Shown in pieces: positions 24,901 to 32,725 of a stretch of DNA of 64,000 bases (the first letter of the stretch is position 1; the number at the start of each line of letters is the position of its first letter). This DNA is from Liolophura sinensis (lineage: Eukaryota > Mollusca > Polyplacophora > Chitonida > Chitonidae). The notes beneath the pieces were generated by a model. That model had not been told where the DNA came from and made no database searches. It saw nothing but the letters and a program-made list of their open reading frames with translations. The DNA lies in the NCBI RefSeq assembly GCF_032854445.1, contig NC_088297.1, positions 9,634,163 through 9,698,162 on the forward strand, written 5' to 3'. The position numbers and the translations under genes were made by a program.

Positions 24901-26786
24901 ACTCTGACTTCTAGTTCCATTAGAAACGAAAAAAAAATTCGAACAGTGTTAACAAAGATTAAGCTTCCCTTTCTGTAGCCACACCCCTTTTGTTTTTGTT
25001 ACGGATGGTTTGTACTCGTCCTTAGAATTGCATTGCGCCTTTGTTGTTGCTTTGGATGTTTACTCCCTGTCCTTAGAATGGCAGGGCGCCTTCGGTATTA
25101 TTGTTTTTGGGAATGGTTACTTATTTTCCTTTAATCGTGAGGCGCATTTTTGGAAAACACATGCGCCATATATTAAGTTCTGCCCAAACATTGATCACTT
25201 ATTTTAAGCAATATCTACAAAATTATTATCATCATGACTAACCGCCAAGTAGAAACAAAGCTGGCAGTTTCTGGACTGAAAACATGAAATCTGCATAGCT
25301 TCCAAAGAGAGACCATATTACGTAAAACTTTTCTACACGATGTTGGTAAATCGCTATATTTTATTTTCTAGGGGAAATGATGTTCTTGTCCACATCCACT
25401 TCAATCGCCTGAAGATCGTGTCTACAGAACAAGTGCCCGACTACACTACCGGCGACGTCTTTGGTACTGTCTGATTTGTTTTATATTTAAAAACTTGGTA
25501 TTCACTTGATTTCAACGCCGCGTAATTTCTCACGTGTAATACATAGAGATTATCATGATCCACTATGATGTATGAACGTCGAGTTGTCTGAGGTCGGGCT
25601 GTCGAATCAGCCGAGCCCGAAGGGTAATTATCATATACCGTATGTACGTCTGAGCATCACATCATATATACCGCTTTATTCAACGAAATCATCGAGACTG
25701 ATTTGGCAAACTTACAATTTCAACCATTGCACCGAAGTGCCTGATCACGTCACTCGTAAACCCGCAAACAAACATAAGCCGAAATAAATTTTAAATTACG
25801 CAACGAAAAGTAAATGTAGTTCTTAAAACTGATTGAAACTAATTCGAAAAATAATCTAAAATGTTCCACTTGATGATGCTTAACCAATAACCATAGTTTT
25901 AAACAATATGACCACGTTTTCATTCGGTATCCTTACCCAATACGGGATTATGAGAAACAGTGCTGACGTCACCGTGGAGGTTACATGAAAATGTCACTAA
26001 CGTGTGATTCACAGCAATAACATAAACAAATTAAATATCAAAATGGAAAATAACTGAGCTAATTTGATTAATAATAAAACAATTAATGCAGTTTTCAACG
26101 ACATTGAAATTTCAGCTTGGAAAGAATTCGCAGGATAGCCAGTGACATTGGATTGCTCATATGTTTGTCAGCATTGTACATATCAAATATAGTTCAGGGG
26201 TTTCCCCGGTAGAGGGTGCAGACAAGGTCAGGGAGGTCAAAGTAGTCCCAAAAAGAGTGCTGACGTCATCATGACGTGATACAAAATGGGATGCTTGTAT
26301 GGGATGCCGTCGACAGATAGGTGTATGATAAATCCAACTACTCAAAAATTTTTATCCTTTCTTAGACAGCATCTTTCTTCTGTCTTCGGCTGCGAGTTCA
26401 CAACAGAGACAGTACTGTAAATAGGTGGGCATCGGAACAAGTCTGCAATAACAAGACACTGTTTTGATTTCTTCGAAACTTTGTTGAACGCTACGTTACA
26501 TTCTAAGCAAACAAATGTGTAATTCTTGCATAACAATACATAGTCTTGATATTTTGTTTGGTAAAAACCTACATGGATCTAGCGCTAAATGCCCGCTTTG
26601 ACATTTGACAGTAGATAACAATGTGTTTCTTGCCTTTATCCCTTCCCAGCATCTATTGGCGGTCAGATGGGACTGTTCCTTGGTGCTTCCATCATCACGG
26701 TCACAGAGATCCTGGAGCTGATGATCAGATGTTTATACGGTTGGATGCGTGGAGACTTGCGAAAGAAACCAGCCGGACGGACATAG
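8308..26786 (+). CDS. Gene 1: DEG/ENaC (ASIC-like) sodium channel subunit, 8 exons
   Basis: Joined exons are 8308-8453, 19050-19608, 21705-21806, 22397-22586, 24129-24203, 24757-24853, 25372-25463 and 26650-26786, encoding 465 residues. The product should be a trimer-forming, amiloride-type cation channel subunit in the plasma membrane: two membrane segments and a large extracellular domain. Visible motifs are His-Gly at residues 34-35 (gating), TM1 about 52-73, FPAVTICKP at 93-101, CDCPFPC at 362-368, and GQMGLFLGAS at 425-434, whose Gly-Ala-Ser is the selectivity filter, followed by TM2. The GGQMGLF(L/I)GAS wording is closest to ASIC-type channels, but ligand (protons, peptide, other) cannot be read from sequence. 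The start is chosen because exon 1 aligns from MAS in all three paralogs. Intron 1 is 10.6 kb because a Polinton sits in it. No coding lesions seen. Confidence 0.92.
9640..10130 (+). repeat. Minisatellite in gene 1 intron 1, ~22-bp unit
   Basis: About 20 degenerate copies of a unit like GTAGCGTGCCACCGGTATTA are present. A frame of about 100 codons through it (9645-9953) is caused by the repeat and is not called as a gene. Confidence 0.9.
10140..10895. other. Gene 1 intron 1 sequence left of the Polinton
   Basis: Intronic DNA with a diverged copy of the dispersed TAAACCACCGAC repeat at about 10280-10325. No exon-like or RNA feature recognised. Confidence 0.5.
10902..11150 (+). repeat. Polinton left terminal inverted repeat
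   Basis: Matches the reverse complement of about 18300-18569 over roughly 250 bp with scattered differences. It holds three or more copies of GACCAATGGGTG (CCAAT-box-like) and the CRE-type palindrome TGACGTCA at 10998-11005. The same CRE palindrome recurs in the right repeat at 18305-18312. Confidence 0.85.
11266..11319 (+). CDS. Short Gly/Arg-rich reading frame in the Polinton
   Basis: Seventeen codons, MAYGGGGGRRGGRGGGG, start at an ATG just inside the left terminal repeat. It may be the truncated start of a basic virion-type protein, as Polintons carry such proteins, but it is too short to assign. Directly after its stop the sequence becomes a duplicated non-coding block. Confidence 0.25.
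   Translation: MAYGGGGGRRGGRGGGG
11320..12555 (+). repeat. Internal duplications within the Polinton
   Basis: A block starting ATATTCTCTGGATTTGGTGC occurs at 11320 and 12200. Its second part, around GGAATAACTCTGGGCCGCTT, recurs at about 11615 and 12472. A third partial copy (TTATGTAAAATTGAATAAAA) lies at 11711. Together they form an imperfect tandem duplication of roughly 860-880 bp. No coding function seen. Confidence 0.85.
12560..13080 (+). repeat. (TATAC)n-type simple repeat within the Polinton
   Basis: Long runs of ACTATACTATACTATAGTTA type sequence are broken by a SINE A tail at about 12660-12730 and a GC-rich stretch at 12855-12970. Confidence 0.9.
13172..15426 (+). pseudogene. Polinton protein-primed DNA polymerase B (pPolB) relic
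   Basis: A first frame runs 13172-13912 with a single TAG at 13361-13363. A frameshift near 13890 leads to 13960-14295, and further pieces at 14353-14568 and 14989-15426. Recognisable pPolB pieces are YDLNLIK (exonuclease side), LKFMDIGNYLA, YDKWGKAYGC, SLDRLEETALPP, KNIVGGPSIIFHWYHE, and the C-terminal TPGLFKVEW with SKTCYCYGG. The polymerase A motif and catalytic D-T-D region are not found between 14570 and 14980, so the core is deleted or scrambled. It would have replicated the element. Inactive. Confidence 0.85.
15560..16080 (-). pseudogene. Polinton adenain-like cysteine protease relic
   Basis: Read on the minus strand, the catalytic His segment GLRPGQH lies at about 15945 (the following Trp codon is a stop), YFDSYGSQPLH at about 15870-15900, and the nucleophile Cys segment CGQYCVYYL near 15745-15771. 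A frameshift near 15815 separates these parts. The order His, DSYG, Cys fits the Polinton PRO family that matures capsid proteins. It is convergent with the polymerase relic. Confidence 0.8.
16120..16265 (-). pseudogene. Polinton capsid-type protein, C-terminal fragment
   Basis: The minus strand reads QKGDLRLEMQFTRPLNH, then, one frame over, VVCYTEF and IIEMDKSRNAL. I recognise this as the C-terminal end of the transposon-derived protein annotated F54H12.2-like in nematodes and other animals, a Polinton structural protein. The rest of the protein is gone. Confidence 0.55.
16272..16568 (-). pseudogene. Second Polinton structural-protein fragment
   Basis: A 98-codon frame contains LYVYTDIVEPRVV, DTLAPLLRLV and KHGQHISKTF. 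This pattern is found in uncharacterised Polinton-derived virion-type proteins. The N terminus is missing or scrambled beyond 16570, and the expected C-terminal strand segment does not follow because a stop ends the frame. Confidence 0.5.
16781..17947 (-). pseudogene. Polinton integrase with C-terminal chromodomain, one stop
   Basis: A retrovirus-like integrase of 388 codons is interrupted by one in-frame TAA at 17060-17062. The DDE triad is visible as Asp118 (QADLVDM), Asp179 (LKTDEGKEF) and Glu213 (VVERSNRTLKGRM), with 33 residues between the second Asp and Glu. Downstream of the stop the same frame continues to a chromodomain at about 347-388 (YYWVKWVGYPPSFNSW). The family inserts Polinton DNA at chromosomal sites. 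This is the best-preserved gene of the element. Confidence 0.9.
17981..18253 (-). other. 90-codon frame upstream of the Polinton integrase
   Basis: On the integrase strand, between it and the right terminal repeat, a 90-codon frame starts MFSSLNKLRTTPRWKEWEAA. I do not recognise it. A G-run near 17992-18003 and the proline-rich end suggest it may run out of frame at its C terminus. It could be a small 5' gene of the element or the integrase leader. Confidence 0.3.
18300..18569 (-). repeat. Polinton right terminal inverted repeat
   Basis: Reverse complement of the left terminal repeat. It shares GTTGCAAAC, GATTGCGGAGGAGCAGGTGT and the CRE palindrome TGACGTCA at 18305-18312, with about 20 percent mismatches by eye. 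It ends CTCTACTACT at 18569. Confidence 0.85.
19050..19608 (+). CDS. Gene 1 exon 2 (TM1 and proximal extracellular domain)
   Basis: Encodes residues 49-235, from TM1 (WTVVIVAQLVAFLAVITG) through FPAVTICKP and much of the finger/thumb region. Acceptor CCACCAG|G, donor AAA|GTGAGT. N-glycosylation sequons include KNRT and NNCS. Confidence 0.92.
19640..20780 (+). other. Gene 1 intron 2, left part
   Basis: Intronic DNA. A C-rich tract lies at 20447-20475. Open frames near 20560-20916 end in the following minisatellite and are not supported as exons. Confidence 0.5.
20785..21265 (+). repeat. Minisatellite in intron 2, ~20-bp unit, shared with gene 3
   Basis: Roughly 20 units like TTCCTATTGTCACTGCACGC. 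The same sequence lies inverted at 56870-57130, in the matching intron 2 of gene 3, just upstream of exon 3 in both. It predates the gene 1/gene 3 split. Confidence 0.92.
21470..21595 (+). repeat. Diverged SINE A fragment
   Basis: The tract with GGGCACTCTGGTTTTCTTCC, then CACCATAATAGGCTGCCATC and an (AAATC)n tail, resembles the SINE A body with decay. Confidence 0.5.
21705..21806 (+). CDS. Gene 1 exon 3
   Basis: Phase 0/0 exon for residues 236-269 (from LILHEPDEK to IGVEVFK), a palm strand segment. Acceptor TGACAG|C, donor AAG|GTATGG. Confidence 0.9.
21831..21985 (+). repeat. (AT)n microsatellite followed by (TTTA)n/(TTTTA)n
   Basis: An uninterrupted TA dinucleotide run of about 88 bp is followed by TTTA and TTTTA tracts. 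It lies 25 bp after the exon 3 donor. Confidence 0.97.
22397..22586 (+). CDS. Gene 1 exon 4 (cysteine-rich extracellular)
   Basis: Residues 270-332 with YRAFGDRKCQV, Cys-rich CQDAC and FCGCQMDY. It corresponds to the thumb/palm disulfide region of DEG/ENaC channels. Acceptor TACAG|A, donor AAG|GTAAGC, phase 1 at the end. Confidence 0.92.
23163..23712 (+). repeat. Seven-copy 80-bp tandem repeat in gene 1 intron 4
   Basis: About seven nearly identical units of roughly 79-81 bp, each holding ACATTCTAGCATCACTCATA, ACTTTCTGTTAAAATGAACA and TTTAGTGTACACTCGGCTAC. Differences are mostly in a poly-T run, so the array is young. Confidence 0.97.
24129..24203 (+). CDS. Gene 1 exon 5
   Basis: A 75-nt exon for residues 333-357 (KMCDPIRIIDC). 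Acceptor CCACAG|A, donor CTCT|GTAAGT, phase 1. Confidence 0.9.
24215..24640 (+). repeat. Minisatellite in gene 1 intron 5, ~34-bp unit
   Basis: About 11 units like GATGTACGACAAAAGTTACT with GAGACTTCAGTCAGT spacers. A single related unit occurs in the matching intron of gene 3 (complement of about 53808-53834), so the array grew from one ancestral unit. Confidence 0.93.
24757..24853 (+). CDS. Gene 1 exon 6 (C-x-C-x-x-P-C signature)
   Basis: Residues 358-389 with CDCPFPCEDLVY, the DEG/ENaC family signature. Acceptor TTTTAG|C, donor ACAG|GTAATA. The last 56 nt of the exon are partly repeated at about 24890-24945. Confidence 0.92.
24862..24950 (+). repeat. Second copy of the exon 6 3' end in gene 1 intron 6
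   Basis: The tract CTCGACTCTGACTTCTAG, then TTCCATTAGAAACG, repeats the exon 6 end. The donor of this copy is destroyed by an A-run and AACAGTG. Confidence 0.75.
25372..25463 (+). CDS. Gene 1 exon 7
   Basis: Residues 390-420 (HIHFNRLKIVSTEQVPDYT), the segment leading into TM2. Acceptor TCTAG|G, donor TTTG|GTACTG. Confidence 0.9.
26650..26786 (+). CDS. Gene 1 exon 8 (selectivity filter, TM2, tail)
   Basis: Residues 421-465: GGQMGLFLGASIITVTEILE then a short basic tail ending RKKPAGRT and TAG at 26784-26786. Acceptor CCCAG|C. The tail and stop are the first unit of the minisatellite that follows. Confidence 0.93.
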
Positions 26787-26945
26787 ACAAGTAACAACCG
26801 CAGAGACTCGCCACAGACAACCAGCGGGATGGACGAACAGACAAATAACTGGTGTGGAGACTCGCGACAGACAACCAGTCGATTGAAGGTAAACAAGTAA
26901 TCGGGGTAGATATTCGCGAAAGAAAACCAGCCAAGCGGACCTACC
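26745..26945 (+). repeat. Tail minisatellite of gene 1, overlapping the stop codon
   Basis: Units of roughly 45-50 bp carry GAGACTCGCGAAAGACAACC or a variant, then CCAGC-GG-CGGAC and AGACAAGTAAC. The first unit is coding (tail of exon 8); later ones lie in the 3'UTR or flank. Confidence 0.85.
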
Positions 26946-27044
26946 GCATAGCTGTCTTGTTCGGTTTTATTTCTCTCAAAAGACGCATTCATGTTTATAA
27001 TATTCGCTGCTGTTTGATGGTTGTTGGAATGTTCGCGCACCCGG

Positions 27045-27335
27045 TCGGAGGGTAGTTCGCTGTACTGGTTGGTGAGGTGTTCGCGGTGCTGGTTGTGTAG
27101 TTGTTCGCGTTGCTGGTTTGGTGAGTCGTTCGCGATGTTGGTTGGTGAGTCGTCCGCGGTGCTGGTTGTTGAAGCGCTCACGGACCTTGTTGAAGGCACA
27201 TTCGTGGTGCTGGTTGATTTTAGTCTTTCGCAGTGCTGGTTGGTGAGGCGTATGTAATGCTGGTGCAGTTTTTGCCGTGATGGTTGGTTGGGCGTTCACG
27301 GTGCACATTGGTGTGGGAGTCGTGATGCTGGTTGA
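27045..27335 (+). repeat. 3'-flank minisatellite of gene 1, ~30-bp unit
   Basis: Units like GTTGGTGAGGTGTTCGCGGT with GCTGGTTG. An inverted equivalent lies at 51240-51425, at the same relative place 3' of gene 3. Open frames across it on both strands come from the repeat. Confidence 0.9.
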
Positions 27336-27889
27336 TGCTGGCCGCGAGTTAGGAGTTTCCCAAAAGAACCATTATCATCGCTGCATGTCCCAAGCATCAT
27401 GGAGCTTGAGTTAATCCATTTGCTTAAAACAATTTTCTACGATAAATCAGTGACATTACTGTTTCGGCACATAGAGCTATAATGTATATAAATGACTAAG
27501 AAGAAACTTCAGCCTGAAGTCAACACTTTCACAAAGCATAAAACCGCAAGTTAAGACTAGTTTGTTCCAATCTTAAGACTGTTATATATTTGTGTCATTG
27601 CCCCTGAAGTTTCTTTGCATGATAGCGAGATTTGCCTGTGTACGCTTAATTTTTATGAATTTTTACCGTTGATATGATAATTATTCACTAATTCTGGCTT
27701 AGATATCAACTGATGTTGCATCAGTTGTTAATCGCTTTCTTTTTTAAACGTTGGATGCTCACGCATGTTCATATATATTTTATGGAAGCAGTCTTTGCAT
27801 GCATAGCTTCCATTGATAAATCCTTCTGACCAACTAAACCAAAGGGTCTATACATGAACATAATTAGCATGTCTGTATATAGGCTTAGG

Positions 27890-28175
27890 ATTTTACGTCG
27901 TACGATTTGTCAGTCATATCAACAACGACGAATCATTAGGTGTGTGTAGAAATACTGTGTCTTCTTGTGGCAGGTAGAGTCCATGCAGCCAAAGTGGTGT
28001 CGTAGACATCACTCATGACACCTAACCCAGTCACATTATACTGACACTGGGCCAGCCTGTCCTCTTTCCTTGCTCTAACCTGTAAGTCCTGAACGCCAAG
28101 CGATGCAGCAACAAGTACCATTTTTAAAGTCTTTGCCATGACCCAGGGTTGATCCCAGGTCACATGATTAGTATA
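27890..28175 (+). repeat. SINE family B, diverged copy
   Basis: Shares with the 48990-49330 copy the GACGAATCATTAG block, CTTGTGGCAGG, ACATTATACTGACACTGGG and the CTGAACGCCAAGCGA segment. It belongs to a distinct subfamily also seen at 47265-47550 and 62830-63010. Confidence 0.65.
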
Positions 28176-28579
28176 CATGATGCCAATATTATATCAATAA
28201 ATCAATATGGTTTTCGTCGCTGCTATATATATATGTATAACATTAGCTAAAAGGATGTGGAAAAGTTGGTGTTTTAATTGGTGTGTAAGCAAACTGTGGA
28301 AGGAGAGGGGATTGTTTGTAACGTATACATGCTGTGTATATTACAAAACGTACGGATACACTGGCATTATCAGCGGTCGAAAGAATTAATAAATGTTTCC
28401 TAAAAATGTAGTTCAGCATTTTTCTTTTTGTTCATTGCCTTCGACAACGGGGTGATGTTTTTGCCAACCTTTCTTTGCCTGTATATCCGTCCGTGTGTAT
28501 GTTCGCCAGCGACTTTGCTTTAAAAAATACACAAAAGGATCTTCGTTTTGAGATGAGGGCTAATTCAATCAATTTTCGT

Positions 28580-29235
28580 GGTGACCCGGGAATCTTGTGG
28601 TGATCCGGACATCTGCTGGTGATCCGGGCAACTGGTGGTGACCCGGGCATCTGGTGGTGATCCAAGCATCTGGTGGTGATCCGGGCATCTGCAGATGATC
28701 CGGGCATCTGCAGATGATCCGGGCATCTGGTGGTGATCCGGCCATCAGGTCGTACTCCGACCATCTGGTGGTGATCCGGGCATCTGGTGGTGACCTGGCC
28801 ATCTGGTAGTGACCCGAGCATCTGGTGATGATCCGGGCATCTGGTGGTGATCCGGGCATCTAGTGGTGATCCGGCCATTTGGTGGTTATCCGGACATCTG
28901 GTGGTGATCCGAACAGCTGGTAGTCATCCGGCCATCAGGTCGTGGTCCGACCATCTGGTGGTTATCCGGGCATCTGGTGGTGATCTGGCCATCTAATAGT
29001 GACACGAGCATCTGGTGGTGATCCGGGCATCTGTTGGTGATCCAGGCACTTGGTGGTGATCCGGGCATCTGGTGGTGATCCGGGCATCTGGTGGTGACCC
29101 GGGCAGTTGGGGGTCATCCGGACAACTGGGGGTCATCCGGCCATTAGGTAGTGGTCCGACCATCTGGTGGTGATCCGGGCATCAAGAGGTCATCCGGGCA
29201 TCTGGTGGTGATCAGGACATCTGGTGGTGATAGGG
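28580..29235 (+). repeat. 19-bp minisatellite GATCCGGGCATCTGGTGGT
   Basis: About 33 units with few changes. Because 19 is not a multiple of three, all three frames are visited and give a 19-residue peptide repeat in any open frame. The 148-codon minus-strand frame (28432-28878) is therefore a repeat artefact. Confidence 0.97.
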
Positions 29236-29332
29236 AAACCAGATCCGGGAGTTTCCTAAACGATTCTTCACAATTAAGCGATAGGATTGACCTACAGGAA
29301 ATTATCCCTTTGTGTGTGGTGGGTTGACTGTG

Positions 29333-29500
29333 AATTCAAATCCAGCTCATGCTGGTTTCTTCTTCAGTCGTACGTGGGAAGGTCTCGCAGCAATCTGCGG
29401 GAAGTCCCCGGGCTCTGTCCGGTTTTCTGACACTATAATGTTGGTACCCGTTGAATAAGTGAAATGTTATTGAGTACGGCGTAAAACATCAATCAAATCT
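29333..29500 (+). repeat. SINE A, 5'-truncated
   Basis: SINE A body from CCAGCTCATGCTGG through the GTACGGCGTAAAACATCAAT tail. Confidence 0.85.
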
Positions 29501-29536
29501 TATCTTATCTGATCCATGTATATTGAAGCTGGAAGC

Positions 29537-29713
29537 ATGAACAGATAATCATACGTGGGAAGGTCTGCATCAACCTGCGGGGTCGTGGGTTTCCCTCGGA
29601 CTCTGCCCGGTTTCCACCCACAATAATGCTGACCGCCGTCGTATAAGTGAAATATTCTTGAGTACGGGGTAAAACACCAATCAAATAAATAAACAAATAA
29701 ATGAACAGATAAT
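29537..29713 (+). mobile_element. SINE A, 5'-truncated, perfect 13-bp TSD
   Basis: SINE A 29550-29700 is flanked by ATGAACAGATAAT at 29537-29549 and 29701-29713. Confidence 0.92.
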
Positions 29714-29953
29714 AAACCGTCTGATCTTAGAAACCTTCAGACAAACCTTGTGACACTCCAACTCCCTTTAATGATTTTCCATTAAATATTCATATTCTTT
29801 GGTTTTAGTGAGGAATCTGTCAAAGATTGACAATAGACGGGGTAGTCTGGCGGAGTTTTCGTAGCCTCGTTGAAGAGAATGTTCACATAACTTGAATTAA
29901 TGCTAAGTATGCCTACATGTGTTACTAACGCTCTGTGAAATGACTGTGAAACC

Positions 29954-30030
29954 GGGCCGTGGCCGAGTGGTTAATATGTGTGTCTTTGGATCTCACGGGA
30001 TCTTGGTTCAGTCCCAGCTTTGAACGGGGA
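29954..30030 (+). repeat. tRNA-like SINE head (third family)
   Basis: A-box-like TGGCCGAGTGG (about 29960) and B-box-like GGTTCAGTCCC (30005-30015) are spaced as in a tRNA. The arms do not pair convincingly, so it is called a tRNA-derived repeat, not a tRNA gene. Confidence 0.5.
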
Positions 30031-30034
30031 ATTA

Positions 30035-31150
30035 TGGAGATTATCTTGCTTCCGCTTTTATCGAACAGCGCTCCTGGTGTATTAAGGGGGTGTTATACAC
30101 GATTAAGTCCACATAAGATCACGTAACTCTCAGCTATACCTACAGGTTGAACCTTTTCTGTGAATTAAAATCCACAGGACTCCGTGATTACGTGACCCCC
30201 ATCTGTCCGACCCACAAGAACCTTTTCTATAGATAAGTCAACAGGAGATCAAGTGTCTGCCAGCTATACGATCTTTAGGTCGATCGTTTTCTGTGGTTAC
30301 ATATGTGTGTGTCAGCTGTGAGAAAGTTCCTCAGTTATTTGCCACAAGTCTGTCGATATACCCTGGGGCTCCAGCAAATGGCGTCGTATAAGTGAATGAT
30401 TCTTGAGCAATACCGCGTTAATTACATTAATTAAAATTTCACTTCAAATTAGAAAAACATCCCGCGAGTGAAAGTCTTCTGTGCGCTAAATATATATATT
30501 GCCCCATAAGTGACTTTCCATTACAGTCTCTTTACAGTATGGTATAAAATAACAGTAGGACTATATAATAAACTATAGCATAGAGAGTAAAACCAGAGTA
30601 GTGGCGACAGTGTTGGCAAATGGTCACAAGTAACTGGTGAAATACGGTCTCTTGTTAACTTTCCTCAGATTACTGTCACGTCTAGATGAATGATGTCCGC
30701 CGAGAGGATTAATCTGCAGACACTAGATCTTATCACGTGACTTAATGAAACGGATGTATGAAACACCTCTTAGCAAAACAGATCGGTACCGGCAATTTCT
30801 CACTCCCAGGGCCTTCAGCAGCCGCTGTCACTCGTCATGAAATCAACTGATAACAACTTATAACAGTACTCGTATGACGAGTTATTCCCCTGGGGTACAT
30901 GCTCTATAGAAGTTTCTGGTGTGTATATTGTCGGGAAGCAAAAGCCCTCGGTTTATCGCATTTGCAACATTAATAACCGATAAAATTAGGAGGGAAATGT
31001 GGTCAAGCTATGGCTATTGTAACATCATCAATATGATCATAAATCTTGTCGGTGTTAGCATTGATGGACAGGGACTCTTCACAACGCTGTTAATGGTTCG
31101 AATTGACCAACACTTTGTCAGACAACATCCCGCCTGAATAGTATTTTGGT
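30035..31150. other. Intergenic DNA upstream of gene 2, partly duplicated upstream of gene 3
   Basis: Around 30712-30760 the run ATCTTATCACGTGACTTAAT with a CTGCAGAC neighbour matches the complement of 63680-63722, upstream of gene 3. The duplicated unit therefore extends about 2 kb upstream of each ATG. No gene recognised. Confidence 0.55.
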
Positions 31151-31151
31151 A

Positions 31152-31300
31152 TATTATTTATTTATTTATTTGATAAGTGTTTAACGCCGTACTCAAGAAT
31201 ATTTCGCTTTATACATTGGTGGCCAGCATTTTGGTTAGAGGAAAGCGGGCAATACCAGGGGGAAACCTACGACTGGACTGGAACACAGCGACCACATTGG
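31152..31300 (-). repeat. SINE A, minus orientation
   Basis: Starts with a TATTTATTTATTTGA tail and continues GTTTAACGCCGTACTCAAGA; truncated. Confidence 0.8.
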
Positions 31301-31482
31301 TAAGAGGAATTTGGGCCATTGCGACGCGCTGTCACACTCACCACCGCTGCGAACATTTTTGGCAGTAGTGGGGAAGGAAAAAATTTATCAAACTTATCAA
31401 ACAAAGTTTGAGAAATTTAACACTTTAACACAGTCCTCCGAAATCGTCGTAATTTAATGCTATCCTAATGTATTAGTTACTG

Positions 31483-31672
31483 ATTTATTTATTTATTTAT
31501 TTATTTGATTACTTGTGTATGCTGCACTCTAGACCATTTCGCTTATACTACTGCGGCTATCATTATGGTGAGAGGAAACTGAGCAAGTCCCGGGGGAATC
31601 CCACGACCATCCGCAAATTGCTGAAGATCTTCCCATGTGTAACTGCAAAGGAAGACTGCGTGAGCTGGACTT
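31483..31672 (-). repeat. SINE A, minus orientation, diverged
   Basis: (TTTA)n tail, then the CACTCTAGACCATTTCGCTT variant body and TTCCCATGTGTAACTG, with a head remnant GAGCTGGACTTGAACTTGG. Confidence 0.75.
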
Positions 31673-31739
31673 GAACTTGGTTAACATTTAGAAAGTGCTT
31701 ACAAATTAACATTTGCGTTTTAAGGGTGTATACAAAATA

Positions 31740-31995
31740 AGAGAAAAATGTAAAGCGTTCATCCATCACCATGTATGTACCCTAGCTCAGTTCAATAACG
31801 TAACAGATAAAACGTAACAGCTTGAACACTGTGTAAAAAACTGAGTAGATATTTAACGATTTTGCCAGGGTATGTTTTGTTGTTTTTCAAATAATTCATC
31901 ACAATGCTGAAATATCGGCTGTAAATATTGTGATCACTCCGCTCTACATATCGCTAAATCTGACTTAATTCCTTATCTGTAGCTCAGAGCGCAGA
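31740..31995 (+). promoter_or_regulatory. Conserved distal 5' block of gene 2
   Basis: Matches 5160-5460 (gene 1) and in part 62280-62345 (gene 3, inverted), centred on CATATCGCTAAATCTGACTT. It is about 0.6 kb from the ATG here and in gene 3, but 2.9 kb in gene 1. Regulatory function is an inference. Confidence 0.45.
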
Positions 31996-32094
31996 AAAAA
32001 ATAGTTCACCATAAATATACATTTATGAGAGAAATTAGTGCGTGGCGCATTAATTTAACCAATAACGTTAACCCTTCACTCAAGCAATGCTACT

Positions 32095-32579
32095 CAGCCA
32101 ATTCCCTGGTCTTGTACAATAGCCCAACTGTAAGCTCTATAAATCCACTCTCTCCTGTATTGGAATAGATTCATGTCTGTTCTGGACATACTCACTAAAC
32201 AGCCTCCGAGTATATAGGGCCATAGGTTGCGTTCGTTTCAGGTTCGGCAAAGATGGCGGCTGTTCCATGTATCTTTACTTGTTGACCTCTGGTACGTAGG
32301 ATCGACTTCTGAAGATTGCTTTCATCTTGCTACATATACATCGCAAGCGGATTACTGAAGTTCAGTTAAGACAGGAGAGATCTGCAAGCAGAAGTATAAT
32401 TTTTCGTTGACTCCTCTTGGTTGTTTTTAGTCAAGTTGGCTGTTGCTGTGTGTAACTGTACCAGACAGATACACGTTTGGATGCCTCAACATTGCACTTC
32501 CGTTATTCTTCCCGTAGATTTATTCGCGGTTGATTAACGTTCCAGCGAGACATTTTGCTTGAATTATTTGATCTCATTA
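32095..32579 (+). promoter_or_regulatory. Promoter/5'UTR block of gene 2
   Basis: Conserved with genes 1 and 3. TATAAAT at 32138-32144 directly precedes CCACTCTCTCC, a plausible TATA box about 440 bp upstream of the ATG. Confidence 0.6.
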
Positions 32580-32725
32580 ATGGCATCAGTGGAAAACAAC
32601 GATACCGACCAGGCCGGTGACAAACCTCGACGCCAGATGCTAGGAATGGTGGCGGAGTTTTCCCAAGACACATCCCTACACGGCGTCAAATTCGCTCTGC
32701 AAACGTCTGTGTCCTCGCCTAGACG
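32580..32725 (+). CDS. Gene 2 exon 1
   Basis: Residues 1-48 plus two bases, with EFSQDTSLHGVKF. Donor CG|GTAAGC. Confidence 0.9.

Noticed and set aside
26663-27199. 178-codon minus-strand open frame
   Set aside because: It is antisense to gene 1 exon 8 and continues into two minisatellites; no independent support.
28432-28878. 148-codon minus-strand open frame
   Set aside because: It lies in the 19-bp minisatellite and its peptide simply repeats every 19 residues.
29954-30030. tRNA gene
   Set aside because: A and B boxes are present, but the stems do not pair well and SINE-like sequence follows; called a tRNA-derived repeat.
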